This document shows positions 1 through 5,229 of a stretch of DNA of 6,309 bases, one piece after another. The position numbers were made by a program, and so were the translations under genes. Positions within the stretch are counted from its first letter, which is position 1. Every line of letters begins with the position of its first letter. Source of the DNA: Clostridia bacterium (GTDB lineage: Bacteria > Bacillota > Clostridia > Oscillospirales > Acutalibacteraceae); assembly GCA_017381395.1 (NCBI GenBank), contig JAFOCH010000077.1, positions 1-6,309 on the forward strand, written 5' to 3'. Below the pieces are notes generated by a model. It did no database searches and was not told the origin of the DNA. It saw only the letters and a list, made by a program, of their open reading frames with translations.

Positions 1-6
1 AGCGAC

Positions 7-27
7 TTCATTCTTCATTATTCATTT
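7..27. repeat. Three 7-bp tandem units (TTCATTN)
   Basis: The units are TTCATTC, TTCATTA and TTCATTT, in direct succession, next to the left arm of the inverted repeat. A second 7-bp doublet, AAATAAT twice, lies at 49-62. Such heptad repeats in intergenic DNA can belong to interspersed repeat families, but copy number elsewhere in the genome is unknown. No gene is visible in positions 1-64. Confidence 0.5.
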
Positions 28-28
28 G

Positions 29-100
29 AAAATCCGTTCTCGTTTAACAAATAATAAATAATACAAACAAAAAAACCGCTCTCTCACGAGAACGGATTTT
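29..100. repeat. 14-bp perfect inverted repeat with one arm in the tRNA terminator
   Basis: AAAATCCGTTCTCG at 29-42 is the exact reverse complement of 87-100, with 44 bp between. The right arm is also the 5' arm of the tRNA terminator, so that strand has two possible partners. In plus-strand RNA the right arm is followed directly by TT (six T in all, 97-102), so the long-range hairpin would resemble a terminator for a gene coming from the left, though its loop is large. A duplicated and inverted terminator arm, or the end of a small mobile repeat, are other readings. Confidence 0.6.
65..100 (-). terminator. Intrinsic terminator after tRNA-Leu
   Basis: In minus-strand RNA, CCGUUCUC (95-88) pairs with GAGAGCGG (83-76) with one U-G wobble, closing a GUGA tetraloop of the GNRA type (87-84). 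Seven U residues follow (75-69) and a further UUU after one G. A run of six A (102-97) before the stem can pair with the U-tract across one U-U mismatch. It begins 11 nt after the CCA end. In plus-strand RNA the wobble becomes a C-A mismatch, so the element is built for the minus strand. Confidence 0.88.
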
Positions 101-106
101 TTAATT

Positions 107-193
107 TGGTGCCGGTGGCCGGACTCGAACCGGCACGCCATCGCTGGCGGTGGATTTTGAGTCCACTACGTCTGCCAATTCCATCACACCGGC
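107..193 (-). tRNA. tRNA-Leu, anticodon CAA
   Basis: The minus strand forms a class II cloverleaf. The acceptor arms GCCGGTG (193-187) and CACCGGC (117-111) pair perfectly, followed by discriminator A (110) and an encoded CCA (109-107). The anticodon loop CTCAAAA (161-155) is held by GTGGA/TCCAC and gives anticodon CAA (159-157), reading UUG. The long variable arm is CGCCA-GCGA-TGGCG, and the T arm is GCCGG-TTCGAGT-CCGGC. The long variable arm with A73 fits leucine. It has its own promoter and terminator, but may also receive read-through from the aminopeptidase gene. Confidence 0.97.
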
Positions 194-207
194 TTGTTAC
201 AAAATAG

Positions 208-236
208 ATAATAACACAAACCGGCATAAAAATCAA
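208..236 (-). promoter_or_regulatory. Predicted promoter of the tRNA-Leu gene
   Basis: The minus strand reads TTGATT (-35, 236-231), a 17-bp spacer, and TATTAT (-10, 213-208), preceded by TG one base upstream (an extended -10). A start near 201 would leave a 5' leader of about 7-8 nt before the mature tRNA, which RNase P would remove. The site lies entirely between the aminopeptidase stop and the tRNA. Confidence 0.7.
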
Positions 237-246
237 GTAAAATTAC

Positions 247-1644
247 TCAGCTTTTGAAAAAAGCTTCAATGGCCTTATAAACCATATAAACGTCAAATTT
301 TGACACCACTTCAAAGGGTGCGTGCATCGAAAGAACGGGTACACCGATATCAATAACATCCATACCCAAATTAGCAATATACATAGCAACTGTACCGCCG
401 CCGCCTAGGTCAACCTTTCCAAGCTCGCCCATCTGCCACTTAACGTTATTAGCATCCATCAGGCGTCTCATTTTGCCGACAAATTCAGCCGAAGCATCGC
501 TTGTGCCGCTCTTTCCTCTCGAACCGGTATACTTTGTGAAAGCGGCTCCGTGATTTATCATAGCGGCGTTTCTACGATCGAGGACGTCGGGATAGTTGGG
601 GTCAAAAGCGGCATTTACGTCGGCCGACAAGCATTCGCTGTTTGCCAAAGCGGTAAAGCCGTCGCCACCCTGAATATTAGCCAAATCGCAAACAAAATAT
701 TTGAGAAATGCCGATTCAAGACCTGTATTGCCCATTGAACCGATTTCTTCCTTATCAGCGAGAACGGTGATAACTGTGTGTTCGGGGATTCCGTTAGCAT
801 TAAGAATTGCCATAAGCGACGGATATGCACAAACGCGGTCATCGTGTCCATACGAGCCAATGAGCGAACGGTCAAAGCCGATATCTCTCGCCTTAAACGC
901 GGGTACAAGCTCAAGCTCAGCAGAAATGAAATCCGCCTCAACAATGCCGTACTTTTCGTAAATAATATTGAGGATATTGAGCTTTACTGCTTCGCTTACC
1001 TTGTCATCCTTAAAGGGATAGCTGCCGATAAGAACGTTCATGTCCTCACCACGAATTGCCTCGCCCAGAGTACGCTTATACTGCTCGGCGGCAAGATGCG
1101 GCAAAAGGTCGGTAATAACAAAGCAAGGGTCACTCTCATCCTCGCCAATTACAATCGAAATCATTGTTCCGTCGGCGCGGATTACAACGCCGTGAAGTGC
1201 AAGCGGAATTGCAGTCCACTGATATTTCTTAACTCCACCGTAGTAATGTGTCTTGAAAAGGGCCATTTCACAATCTTCATAAATCGGATTGGGCTTTAAA
1301 TCGATGCGCGGTGAATCAATATGCGATGCGGCTACGCGAACGCCACTTTCAACCGGCTGATTGCCGAAGATTGCAAGTATAACCGACTTGCCTCTGTTAT
1401 TGAGGTAAACCTTATCTCCGGGATTATACTTTGCATTTCTATCAAAGGGCTTAAATCCCTTTTCTATAGCGGCGGTAATAGCAAAATCAGCCGCTTCGCG
1501 TTCGGTCTTTCCTAAATCGAGAAAGCACTTGTATCCTTCGCAAAAGAGCTCTGCTTCGGCTACTATCTTTTCATCCTTGTATCCGTTATCGCGCTTGAAG
1601 GTTAATTTTTCCATGAGAATTTCGCCCTGAGTTTTTTCTGACAT
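247..1644 (-). CDS. M18 family zinc aminopeptidase
   Basis: This is a 465-residue cytoplasmic metallo-aminopeptidase of family M18 (aminopeptidase I / aspartyl aminopeptidase), which trims N-terminal residues from peptides and forms large oligomers in known members. All expected metal and catalytic residues are visible: His108 and Asp110 in ASHIDSPRID, the bridging Asp in GHDDR (267-270), the catalytic and ligand pair Glu299-Glu300 in ADKEEIGSMGNTG, Asp342 in SADVNAAFDP, and His441 in SMHAPFE. LPHLA (181-185) and the glycine-rich DLGGGGT (412-418) also fit. Substrate preference cannot be read from the sequence. The ATG at 1644 has AAAGGAAATG about 9 nt upstream and gives the usual clostridial beginning MSEKTQGE; an internal ATG (codon 11) is less likely. 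It begins 20 nt after the transglycosylase and is probably the last protein gene of the operon. Confidence 0.96.
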   Translation of the reverse strand: MSEKTQGEILMEKLTFKRDNGYKDEKIVAEAELFCEGYKCFLDLGKTEREAADFAITAAIEKGFKPFDRNAKYNPGDKVYLNNRGKSVILAIFGNQPVESGVRVAASHIDSPRIDLKPNPIYEDCEMALFKTHYYGGVKKYQWTAIPLALHGVVIRADGTMISIVIGEDESDPCFVITDLLPHLAAEQYKRTLGEAIRGEDMNVLIGSYPFKDDKVSEAVKLNILNIIYEKYGIVEADFISAELELVPAFKARDIGFDRSLIGSYGHDDRVCAYPSLMAILNANGIPEHTVITVLADKEEIGSMGNTGLESAFLKYFVCDLANIQGGDGFTALANSECLSADVNAAFDPNYPDVLDRRNAAMINHGAAFTKYTGSRGKSGTSDASAEFVGKMRRLMDANNVKWQMGELGKVDLGGGGTVAMYIANLGMDVIDIGVPVLSMHAPFEVVSKFDVYMVYKAIEAFFKS

Positions 1645-1664
1645 AATATCATTTCCTTTCTTTT

Positions 1665-2189
1665 TTATTGATAAAGTAGATTATAAATTTTTGATGTTAT
1701 CATAACGCGTTTTATATACGCATTTGTGTCGCTGTAAGGTATGTCCTCCGATTTTATTCCCTCGTCAATCCAGCTCTGCGTCTTTGCACGGCCAGCGTGA
1801 TATGCAGCCAGAGCAAATTCGGTAGATTCAAAATCGGTTAAATTGAGCTTTAAAAGATAAATTCCTGCCCTAATATTCGTTTTTGAGTCGTATAAATCGG
1901 ACATCTCGTTATTTTTATCATCGATTTTTGTTAAAATCCAATCAAACGTTTCGGGAGTGATTTGCATAAGCCCGATGGCTCCAATTTCCGATTTCGCATT
2001 AGGATCAAATCCACTTTCGCATTTTATTACCGCATAAGCGAGGTCAATCGGGACATCATATTGCTCACAATATTGCTCAACGTATTCGCTATATTTTTGC
2101 GGATAAAGCTGATGTGCACCATAAAACGCTCCTGCGAAAAGGGTTATCAGCAATATAAGTATTATTATAAATTTAAAAAAGAATTTCAT
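1665..2189 (-). CDS. Membrane-anchored lytic transglycosylase (SLT domain)
   Basis: This protein of 174 residues should cleave the glycan strand of peptidoglycan between MurNAc and GlcNAc, forming 1,6-anhydro ends. Residues about 4-25 form one hydrophobic segment after MKFFFK, acting as a signal anchor or an uncleaved signal peptide; no lipobox is present. The catalytic SLT domain follows (about 33-170): the ES motif with catalytic Glu58 in IKCESGFDPNA, GAIGLMQITP (70-79), the third motif AAYHAG (128-133) and YIKRV near the end. In most relatives the third motif is AAYNAG, so His131 replaces Asn. The size is close to small clostridial and bacillar relatives such as YjbJ. The ATG at 2189 overlaps the coaE stop by 4 nt, and an AAGGA lies about 10 nt upstream. 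The linkage to coaE is positional and does not by itself imply a shared pathway. Confidence 0.92.
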   Translation of the reverse strand: MKFFFKFIIILILLITLFAGAFYGAHQLYPQKYSEYVEQYCEQYDVPIDLAYAVIKCESGFDPNAKSEIGAIGLMQITPETFDWILTKIDDKNNEMSDLYDSKTNIRAGIYLLKLNLTDFESTEFALAAYHAGRAKTQSWIDEGIKSEDIPYSDTNAYIKRVMITSKIYNLLYQ

Positions 2190-2794
2190 GAAGTATAATT
2201 CCTTAAAATATCACCATAAATACGACTAATTTGTTCGGTTAACGATTCAATATCACCATTATTATAAACAGTATAATCGCTGTTTTCAATGTAAAAATCA
2301 GGCTTTGGCTGGGCGGACATACGCCTTTGTGCCGCATCACAATCAATATTGTCCCTCTCCATTATGCGAGAAAGACGAACATCCTCATCGGCTACCACCG
2401 TGATGATTACATCACAAATTCCTGCCGCACCACTTTCGATCAAGGTCGGTGCGTCAAGAACGATATATTTTTCGCCATTTTTATCCATTTCGTTGATCAT
2501 TTCGTTGATTTTATCAATAATCGCAGGATGGGTGATCGAATTAAGCAAACGGACTGATTGTGGTGACGAAAAGGCAGTTTTTGCAAGTTCGGGACGGTTC
2601 AGCGTGCCATCAGCATTGAGTATGGAATTGGAAAAGGCATCACACAGCTTATCGAGAGTTTTACTTCCAACCTCTACAACGTCGCGTGCAACCAAATCAC
2701 AATCAATATATGCCATGTTATTTTTAGCCAAAAATTTGGCCGCGGTGCCCTTTCCTGCACCGGTTTGACCGGTAATTCCAATTACAAAACTCAA
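2186..2794 (-). CDS. coaE: Dephospho-CoA kinase
   Basis: CoaE phosphorylates the 3'-hydroxyl of the ribose of dephospho-CoA with ATP, the last step of coenzyme A synthesis in the cytoplasm. The 202 residues are the normal size. The P-loop GQTGAGKGT (9-17) is at the start, then DCDLVARDVVE (31-41) with Asp33 at the family's proposed catalytic position, then LNRPELAKTAFS and LNSITHPAII in the CoA-binding part, DAPTLIESG in place of the usual DxPLLFE, and the lid/adenine region around RRMSAQ. The P-loop is odd: most CoaE proteins have GKS or GKT, while here Gly follows the lysine (GKGT), as in adenylate kinase. The rest of the pattern still fits CoaE best. The TTG start overlaps the tsaC stop (TTGA), and the gene's own stop overlaps the next start (ATGA), so it sits in the middle of a coupled set. 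Confidence 0.93.
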   Translation of the reverse strand: MSFVIGITGQTGAGKGTAAKFLAKNNMAYIDCDLVARDVVEVGSKTLDKLCDAFSNSILNADGTLNRPELAKTAFSSPQSVRLLNSITHPAIIDKINEMINEMDKNGEKYIVLDAPTLIESGAAGICDVIITVVADEDVRLSRIMERDNIDCDAAQRRMSAQPKPDFYIENSDYTVYNNGDIESLTEQISRIYGDILRNYTS

Positions 2795-3816
2795 AGCTTA
2801 ATCACCTCGAAAGCCGCCGCTCTAAGTAAGCGGTTATATACTGCGAGTCCCACTCCGCTCTTTTTAGGCGAATGAGCATAAACAACGTCTACATCAAGGG
2901 TATCAACCTCTCGTAAAGCGTCAAAAAGCTCCCTTGCTTGTGACATATCGTTGCTCATTTGACCATAAATTACTGTTTTTTTATTTATACGCTCGGCTTC
3001 TTCGCTAAAACACATTGCCGCACATTTTTCATCTTGTTGGTTTACATAATCGCAAAAAGAATCGGTATCTGCCTCAATAATGATTACCTTTGTTTTTGGC
3101 GAATAGTGCTTATATTTCATTCCCGGGGATGAAACTTTTGCACTAAGCTCACTTGATAAAACCGATGAGTCAATTTCAACCGCCCCGATAACACTTTCGA
3201 GCTGCTCGTGAGTGATACCGCCCGGACGTAAAAGTCGATTTTTACCATCGACGAGTGAAATTACAGTTGACTCGACTCCAACCGAGCAATCGTCCGATAC
3301 AACTACTGCATCGATTTTTCCGCCGAGGTCGTCGATTACGTGCTGTGCAGTAGTGGGGCTAGGCCGTCCTGAAATATTCGCCGACGGTGCCGCAAGTGGC
3401 AATCCCGAAACCTCGATAATCGCTCTCGCTACCTCATTTGAAGGCATTCTAACCGCTACTGTGTCAAGCCCTGCCGAAACCGAAGCAGGTATTTTTTCGG
3501 TCCTTTTCAGCACCATTGTAAGCGGTCCCGGCCAAAATGCAGTTGCAAGTTTTTTTGCCGATTCGGGAATTTCGTCGACGATAACATCAAGTTCGCTCAT
3601 ATCGGCGATATGAACTATCAGAGGGTTATCCTGCGGTCTTCCCTTCGCCTCAAAAATTTTTGCAACAGCCGACTCGTCATAAGCATTTGCCGCCAGTCCA
3701 TAAACCGTTTCGGTAGGGATTCCGACGATACCGCCGTTATTTAAAATTTCTGCAACCTCTTTTAATCCAATTGGATTATCATCAGTTGACATAATCCTAA
3801 TCTGTTTAGTATTCAT
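2791..3816 (-). CDS. tsaC: L-threonylcarbamoyladenylate synthase, Sua5 type
   Basis: The enzyme makes threonylcarbamoyl-AMP from threonine, bicarbonate and ATP, the first step of t6A37 formation on ANN-decoding tRNAs; TsaB, TsaD and TsaE complete the pathway and are not in this window. The N-terminal YrdC-like domain (about 15-205) shows PTETVYGL (34-41), KGRPQDNPL (58-66), WPGPLT (95-100), PSAN (144-147), VEST (181-184) and RPGG (197-200). The linker SPGMKYKHYSP (230-240) and the C-terminal Sua5 domain (about 241-341) make this the long Sua5 form, not the short TsaC/YrdC form. At 341 residues it is a normal length for that form. The ATG at 3816 lies 4 nt after the prfA stop, with a GAGG inside the end of prfA about 12 nt upstream, a somewhat long spacing. 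Its stop overlaps the start of coaE by 4 nt, so the two are probably translationally coupled. Confidence 0.96.
   Translation of the reverse strand: MNTKQIRIMSTDDNPIGLKEVAEILNNGGIVGIPTETVYGLAANAYDESAVAKIFEAKGRPQDNPLIVHIADMSELDVIVDEIPESAKKLATAFWPGPLTMVLKRTEKIPASVSAGLDTVAVRMPSNEVARAIIEVSGLPLAAPSANISGRPSPTTAQHVIDDLGGKIDAVVVSDDCSVGVESTVISLVDGKNRLLRPGGITHEQLESVIGAVEIDSSVLSSELSAKVSSPGMKYKHYSPKTKVIIIEADTDSFCDYVNQQDEKCAAMCFSEEAERINKKTVIYGQMSNDMSQARELFDALREVDTLDVDVVYAHSPKKSGVGLAVYNRLLRAAAFEVIKL
2801..2808 (-). promoter_or_regulatory. Shine-Dalgarno site supporting the TTG start of coaE
   Basis: GAGGTGAT, an eight-base match to the anti-Shine-Dalgarno complement, lies in the last codons of tsaC, 6 nt before the TTG at 2794. 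No ATG or GTG gives a better fit, and the TTG leads straight into the conserved P-loop strand. Confidence 0.75.
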
Positions 3817-3820
3817 TGAT

Positions 3821-4894
3821 TTAATTTGCCTCTGCTTTTAGCTTTTCCGCCTGGTCGGCGGTAATGAGTGCATCGATTATCTCGTCAAGGTCGCCGTTAA
3901 GCGTCTGTTCGAGGTGGTAAATGGTAAGCCCAATTCGATGCTCACTTACTCTACCCTGCGGATAATTATAGGTACGGATTCGTTCGCTTCGGTCACCCGT
4001 TCCAACCTGTGACTTTCTTTCAGATGCAATTTTGTCGGTTTGTTCCTTTTGTGCCTGTTCATACAATCGTGAACGAAGAACTTTCATCGCCTTATCCTTG
4101 TTTTTGTGCTGACTTCTCTCGTCCTGGCATTCGACAACCAAACCGGTCGGCAAATGAGTAATTCGAATAGCCGATTCAGTCTTATTAACGTGCTGACCGC
4201 CTGCACCCGACGCACGATAGGTGTCAATCTGCAGATCGGCCATATTTATCTCGATTTCGACGTCATCAACCTCAGGTAAAACTGCGACGGTTACTGTCGA
4301 AGTATGAATTCGACCTTGCGACTCGGTATCGGGAACGCGCTGAACACGATGAACACCCGACTCGAATTTAAGTCGTGAATACGCTCCGTCACCTTCAATC
4401 ATGAAGCTGACCTCTTTATATCCGCCGAGCTCGGTTGCATTTTCGTTAACGATCTCGGTTTTCCATCCCTTTGATTCGGCGTACATCGAATACATACGCA
4501 TAAGTGTTGCCGCAAAGAGAGCCGCTTCCTCGCCGCCTGCACCACCGCGAATTTCAATAATTACGTTCTTATCATCATTCGGGTCACGGGGTAAAAGAAG
4601 GATTTTTATCTCCTCGGAAATTCGATCAACCTCACTCTTTGACGAAAGCATTTGTTCCTCGACCATTTCCTTAAAATCCTTGTCAAGACCACCCTCGTCA
4701 AGCAATCCTTTTGCTTCGTCATAATCAGCTTTTGCCGCCTCGTATTCATGTAACTTATCTACGATAGGTGTAAGCTGCTTATGTTCACGCATAAGTTTCT
4801 TATACATTTCCTGGTCGGTTACAACTGCAGGGTCGGTAAGTCGTTCTGATATTTCGTTATATTTTGCTTCGACATCCTTTAACTTGTCAAACAC
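3821..4894 (-). CDS. prfA: Peptide chain release factor 1 (RF1)
   Basis: RF1 reads UAA and UAG in the ribosomal A site and triggers release of the finished protein. The 357 residues match the family's usual length. The N-terminal helical domain covers about 1-105, the core begins near GGAGGEEAALFA (117-128), the stop-codon recognition tripeptide is PDT (188-190), which fits the RF1 pattern PxT and excludes RF2 (SPF), and the catalytic GGQ is at 232-234 in SGAGGQHVNKTES. Gln234 is the residue methylated by PrmC in other bacteria. The start is GTG at 4894, supported by a GGGG-type Shine-Dalgarno (4906-4903) 8 nt upstream and by the conserved beginning MFDKL. It follows the DUF951 gene by 15 nt and precedes tsaC by 4 nt. 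The gene ends with UAA, which RF1 itself reads. prmC, commonly the next gene in Bacillota, is not here. Confidence 0.98.
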   Translation of the reverse strand: MFDKLKDVEAKYNEISERLTDPAVVTDQEMYKKLMREHKQLTPIVDKLHEYEAAKADYDEAKGLLDEGGLDKDFKEMVEEQMLSSKSEVDRISEEIKILLLPRDPNDDKNVIIEIRGGAGGEEAALFAATLMRMYSMYAESKGWKTEIVNENATELGGYKEVSFMIEGDGAYSRLKFESGVHRVQRVPDTESQGRIHTSTVTVAVLPEVDDVEIEINMADLQIDTYRASGAGGQHVNKTESAIRITHLPTGLVVECQDERSQHKNKDKAMKVLRSRLYEQAQKEQTDKIASERKSQVGTGDRSERIRTYNYPQGRVSEHRIGLTIYHLEQTLNGDLDEIIDALITADQAEKLKAEAN

Positions 4895-4909
4895 GGAATT
4901 TTCCCCTTT

Positions 4910-5095
4910 TTATTCTTCGTTTCTGATAACTTTTTTAATATTTTTTTCGCACTTTTGGCGAGTGACCATAACCTCGTGCCCACAGCCGACACACTTGATT
5001 TTAAAATCGGCACCAATACGCAAAACGTTAAACTGCTTTGCGCCGCAGGGATGAGTTTTTTTCATTTCGAGAATATCTCCAACACGTATATCCAT
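4910..5095 (-). CDS. DUF951 family small Cys-rich protein (YyzM-like), unknown function
   Basis: This 61-residue protein matches the DUF951 family of Bacillota (B. subtilis YyzM is a member) by its pattern: DIRVGDILEMKK near the start, HPCG (15-18), VLRIGADFKIKC and a CVGCG knuckle (35-39). The function is not known. Cys17, Cys35, Cys38 and Cys49 with His15 could hold a metal ion, but that is an inference; only the CxxC pair is a typical metal-site spacing. The RVGD...G pattern suggests a small beta-barrel fold. There is no signal peptide or membrane segment, so it should be cytoplasmic. I chose ATG 5095 over GTG 5101 because of the Shine-Dalgarno spacing. It is the first gene of the operon, directly behind the promoter, and is separated from prfA by 15 nt, so it is probably co-transcribed with RF1. 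Confidence 0.9.
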   Translation of the reverse strand: MDIRVGDILEMKKTHPCGAKQFNVLRIGADFKIKCVGCGHEVMVTRQKCEKNIKKVIRNEE

Positions 5096-5103
5096 AGTCA
5101 CAT

Positions 5104-5109
5104 CTCCTC
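5104..5109 (-). promoter_or_regulatory. Shine-Dalgarno site that sets the start of the DUF951 gene
   Basis: GAGGAG on the minus strand lies 8 nt before the ATG at 5095 but only 2 nt before the in-frame GTG at 5101. The spacing clearly favours the ATG, so the protein begins MDIRVGDI. Confidence 0.8.
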
Positions 5110-5117
5110 AATACTTT

Positions 5118-5146
5118 ATGATACCCTTTTCTAGCCAAAATTTCAA
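5118..5146 (-). promoter_or_regulatory. Predicted sigma-A type promoter of the DUF951-prfA operon
   Basis: The minus strand reads TTGAAA (-35, 5146-5141), a 17-bp spacer, and TATCAT (-10, 5123-5118). Both boxes match the housekeeping consensus at most positions and the spacing is ideal. Transcription should start near 5111-5112, only a few bases before the Shine-Dalgarno sequence of the first gene, giving a very short leader of about 16 nt. This leaves no room for a riboswitch or leader peptide. It lies between the clpX terminator and the DUF951 gene, as expected for a separate operon promoter. Confidence 0.7.
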
Positions 5147-5148
5147 GG

Positions 5149-5161
5149 TTTTGCCGCAAAA
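5149..5161. promoter_or_regulatory. 13-bp perfect palindrome upstream of the operon promoter, candidate operator
   Basis: The sequence TTTTGC-C-GCAAAA has perfect 6-bp arms around one central base and ends 2 bp upstream of the predicted -35 box. The dyad is seen directly; its role as a protein-binding site is an inference from position only. It could also be chance in an A/T-rich stretch, or act as part of an UP-like element. Confidence 0.3.
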
Positions 5162-5184
5162 AAGACGGAATATAATAATTATCA

Positions 5185-5220
5185 AAACACCGACTGAAAT
5201 TAGGGTTTCGGTCGGTGTTT
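5185..5220 (-). terminator. Stem-loop terminator after clpX, possibly bidirectional
   Basis: A near-perfect hairpin begins 9 bp past the clpX stop. Arms 5185-5199 and 5206-5220 pair over 15 positions around a 6-nt loop. In minus-strand RNA position 5195/5210 is an A-C mismatch, while in plus-strand RNA it is a U-G wobble. On the minus strand the stem ends in UUUU and an AU-rich stretch, so the U-tract is modest. It most likely ends clpX transcription and insulates the next promoter. Confidence 0.78.
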
Positions 5221-5229
5221 ATAAATTCA

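Noticed and set aside
615..944. Minus-strand 109-codon open frame inside the aminopeptidase gene
   Set aside because: It is an alternative frame of the M18 coding sequence with no motif and no Shine-Dalgarno site of note.
778..1299. Plus-strand open frame of 173 codons opposite the aminopeptidase gene
   Set aside because: It lies wholly inside a well-supported M18 gene, has no recognisable family motif, and reflects the codon pattern of the opposite strand. The other plus-strand frames (for example 2349-2768, 3212-3613 and 4401-4724) were rejected for the same reason.
1680..1685. Perfect TATAAT on the minus strand near the end of the transglycosylase gene, possible internal promoter for the aminopeptidase
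   Set aside because: No acceptable -35 box lies 16-18 bp upstream (the bases there read like GCGTTA), there is no extended -10 TG, and the hexamer falls in Tyr-Asn codons. A weak internal promoter cannot be excluded but is not supported.
5102..5184. Possible riboswitch or leader RNA before the DUF951 gene
   Set aside because: The predicted transcription start leaves only about 16 nt before the start codon, and no stem-loop or conserved aptamer pattern is visible.
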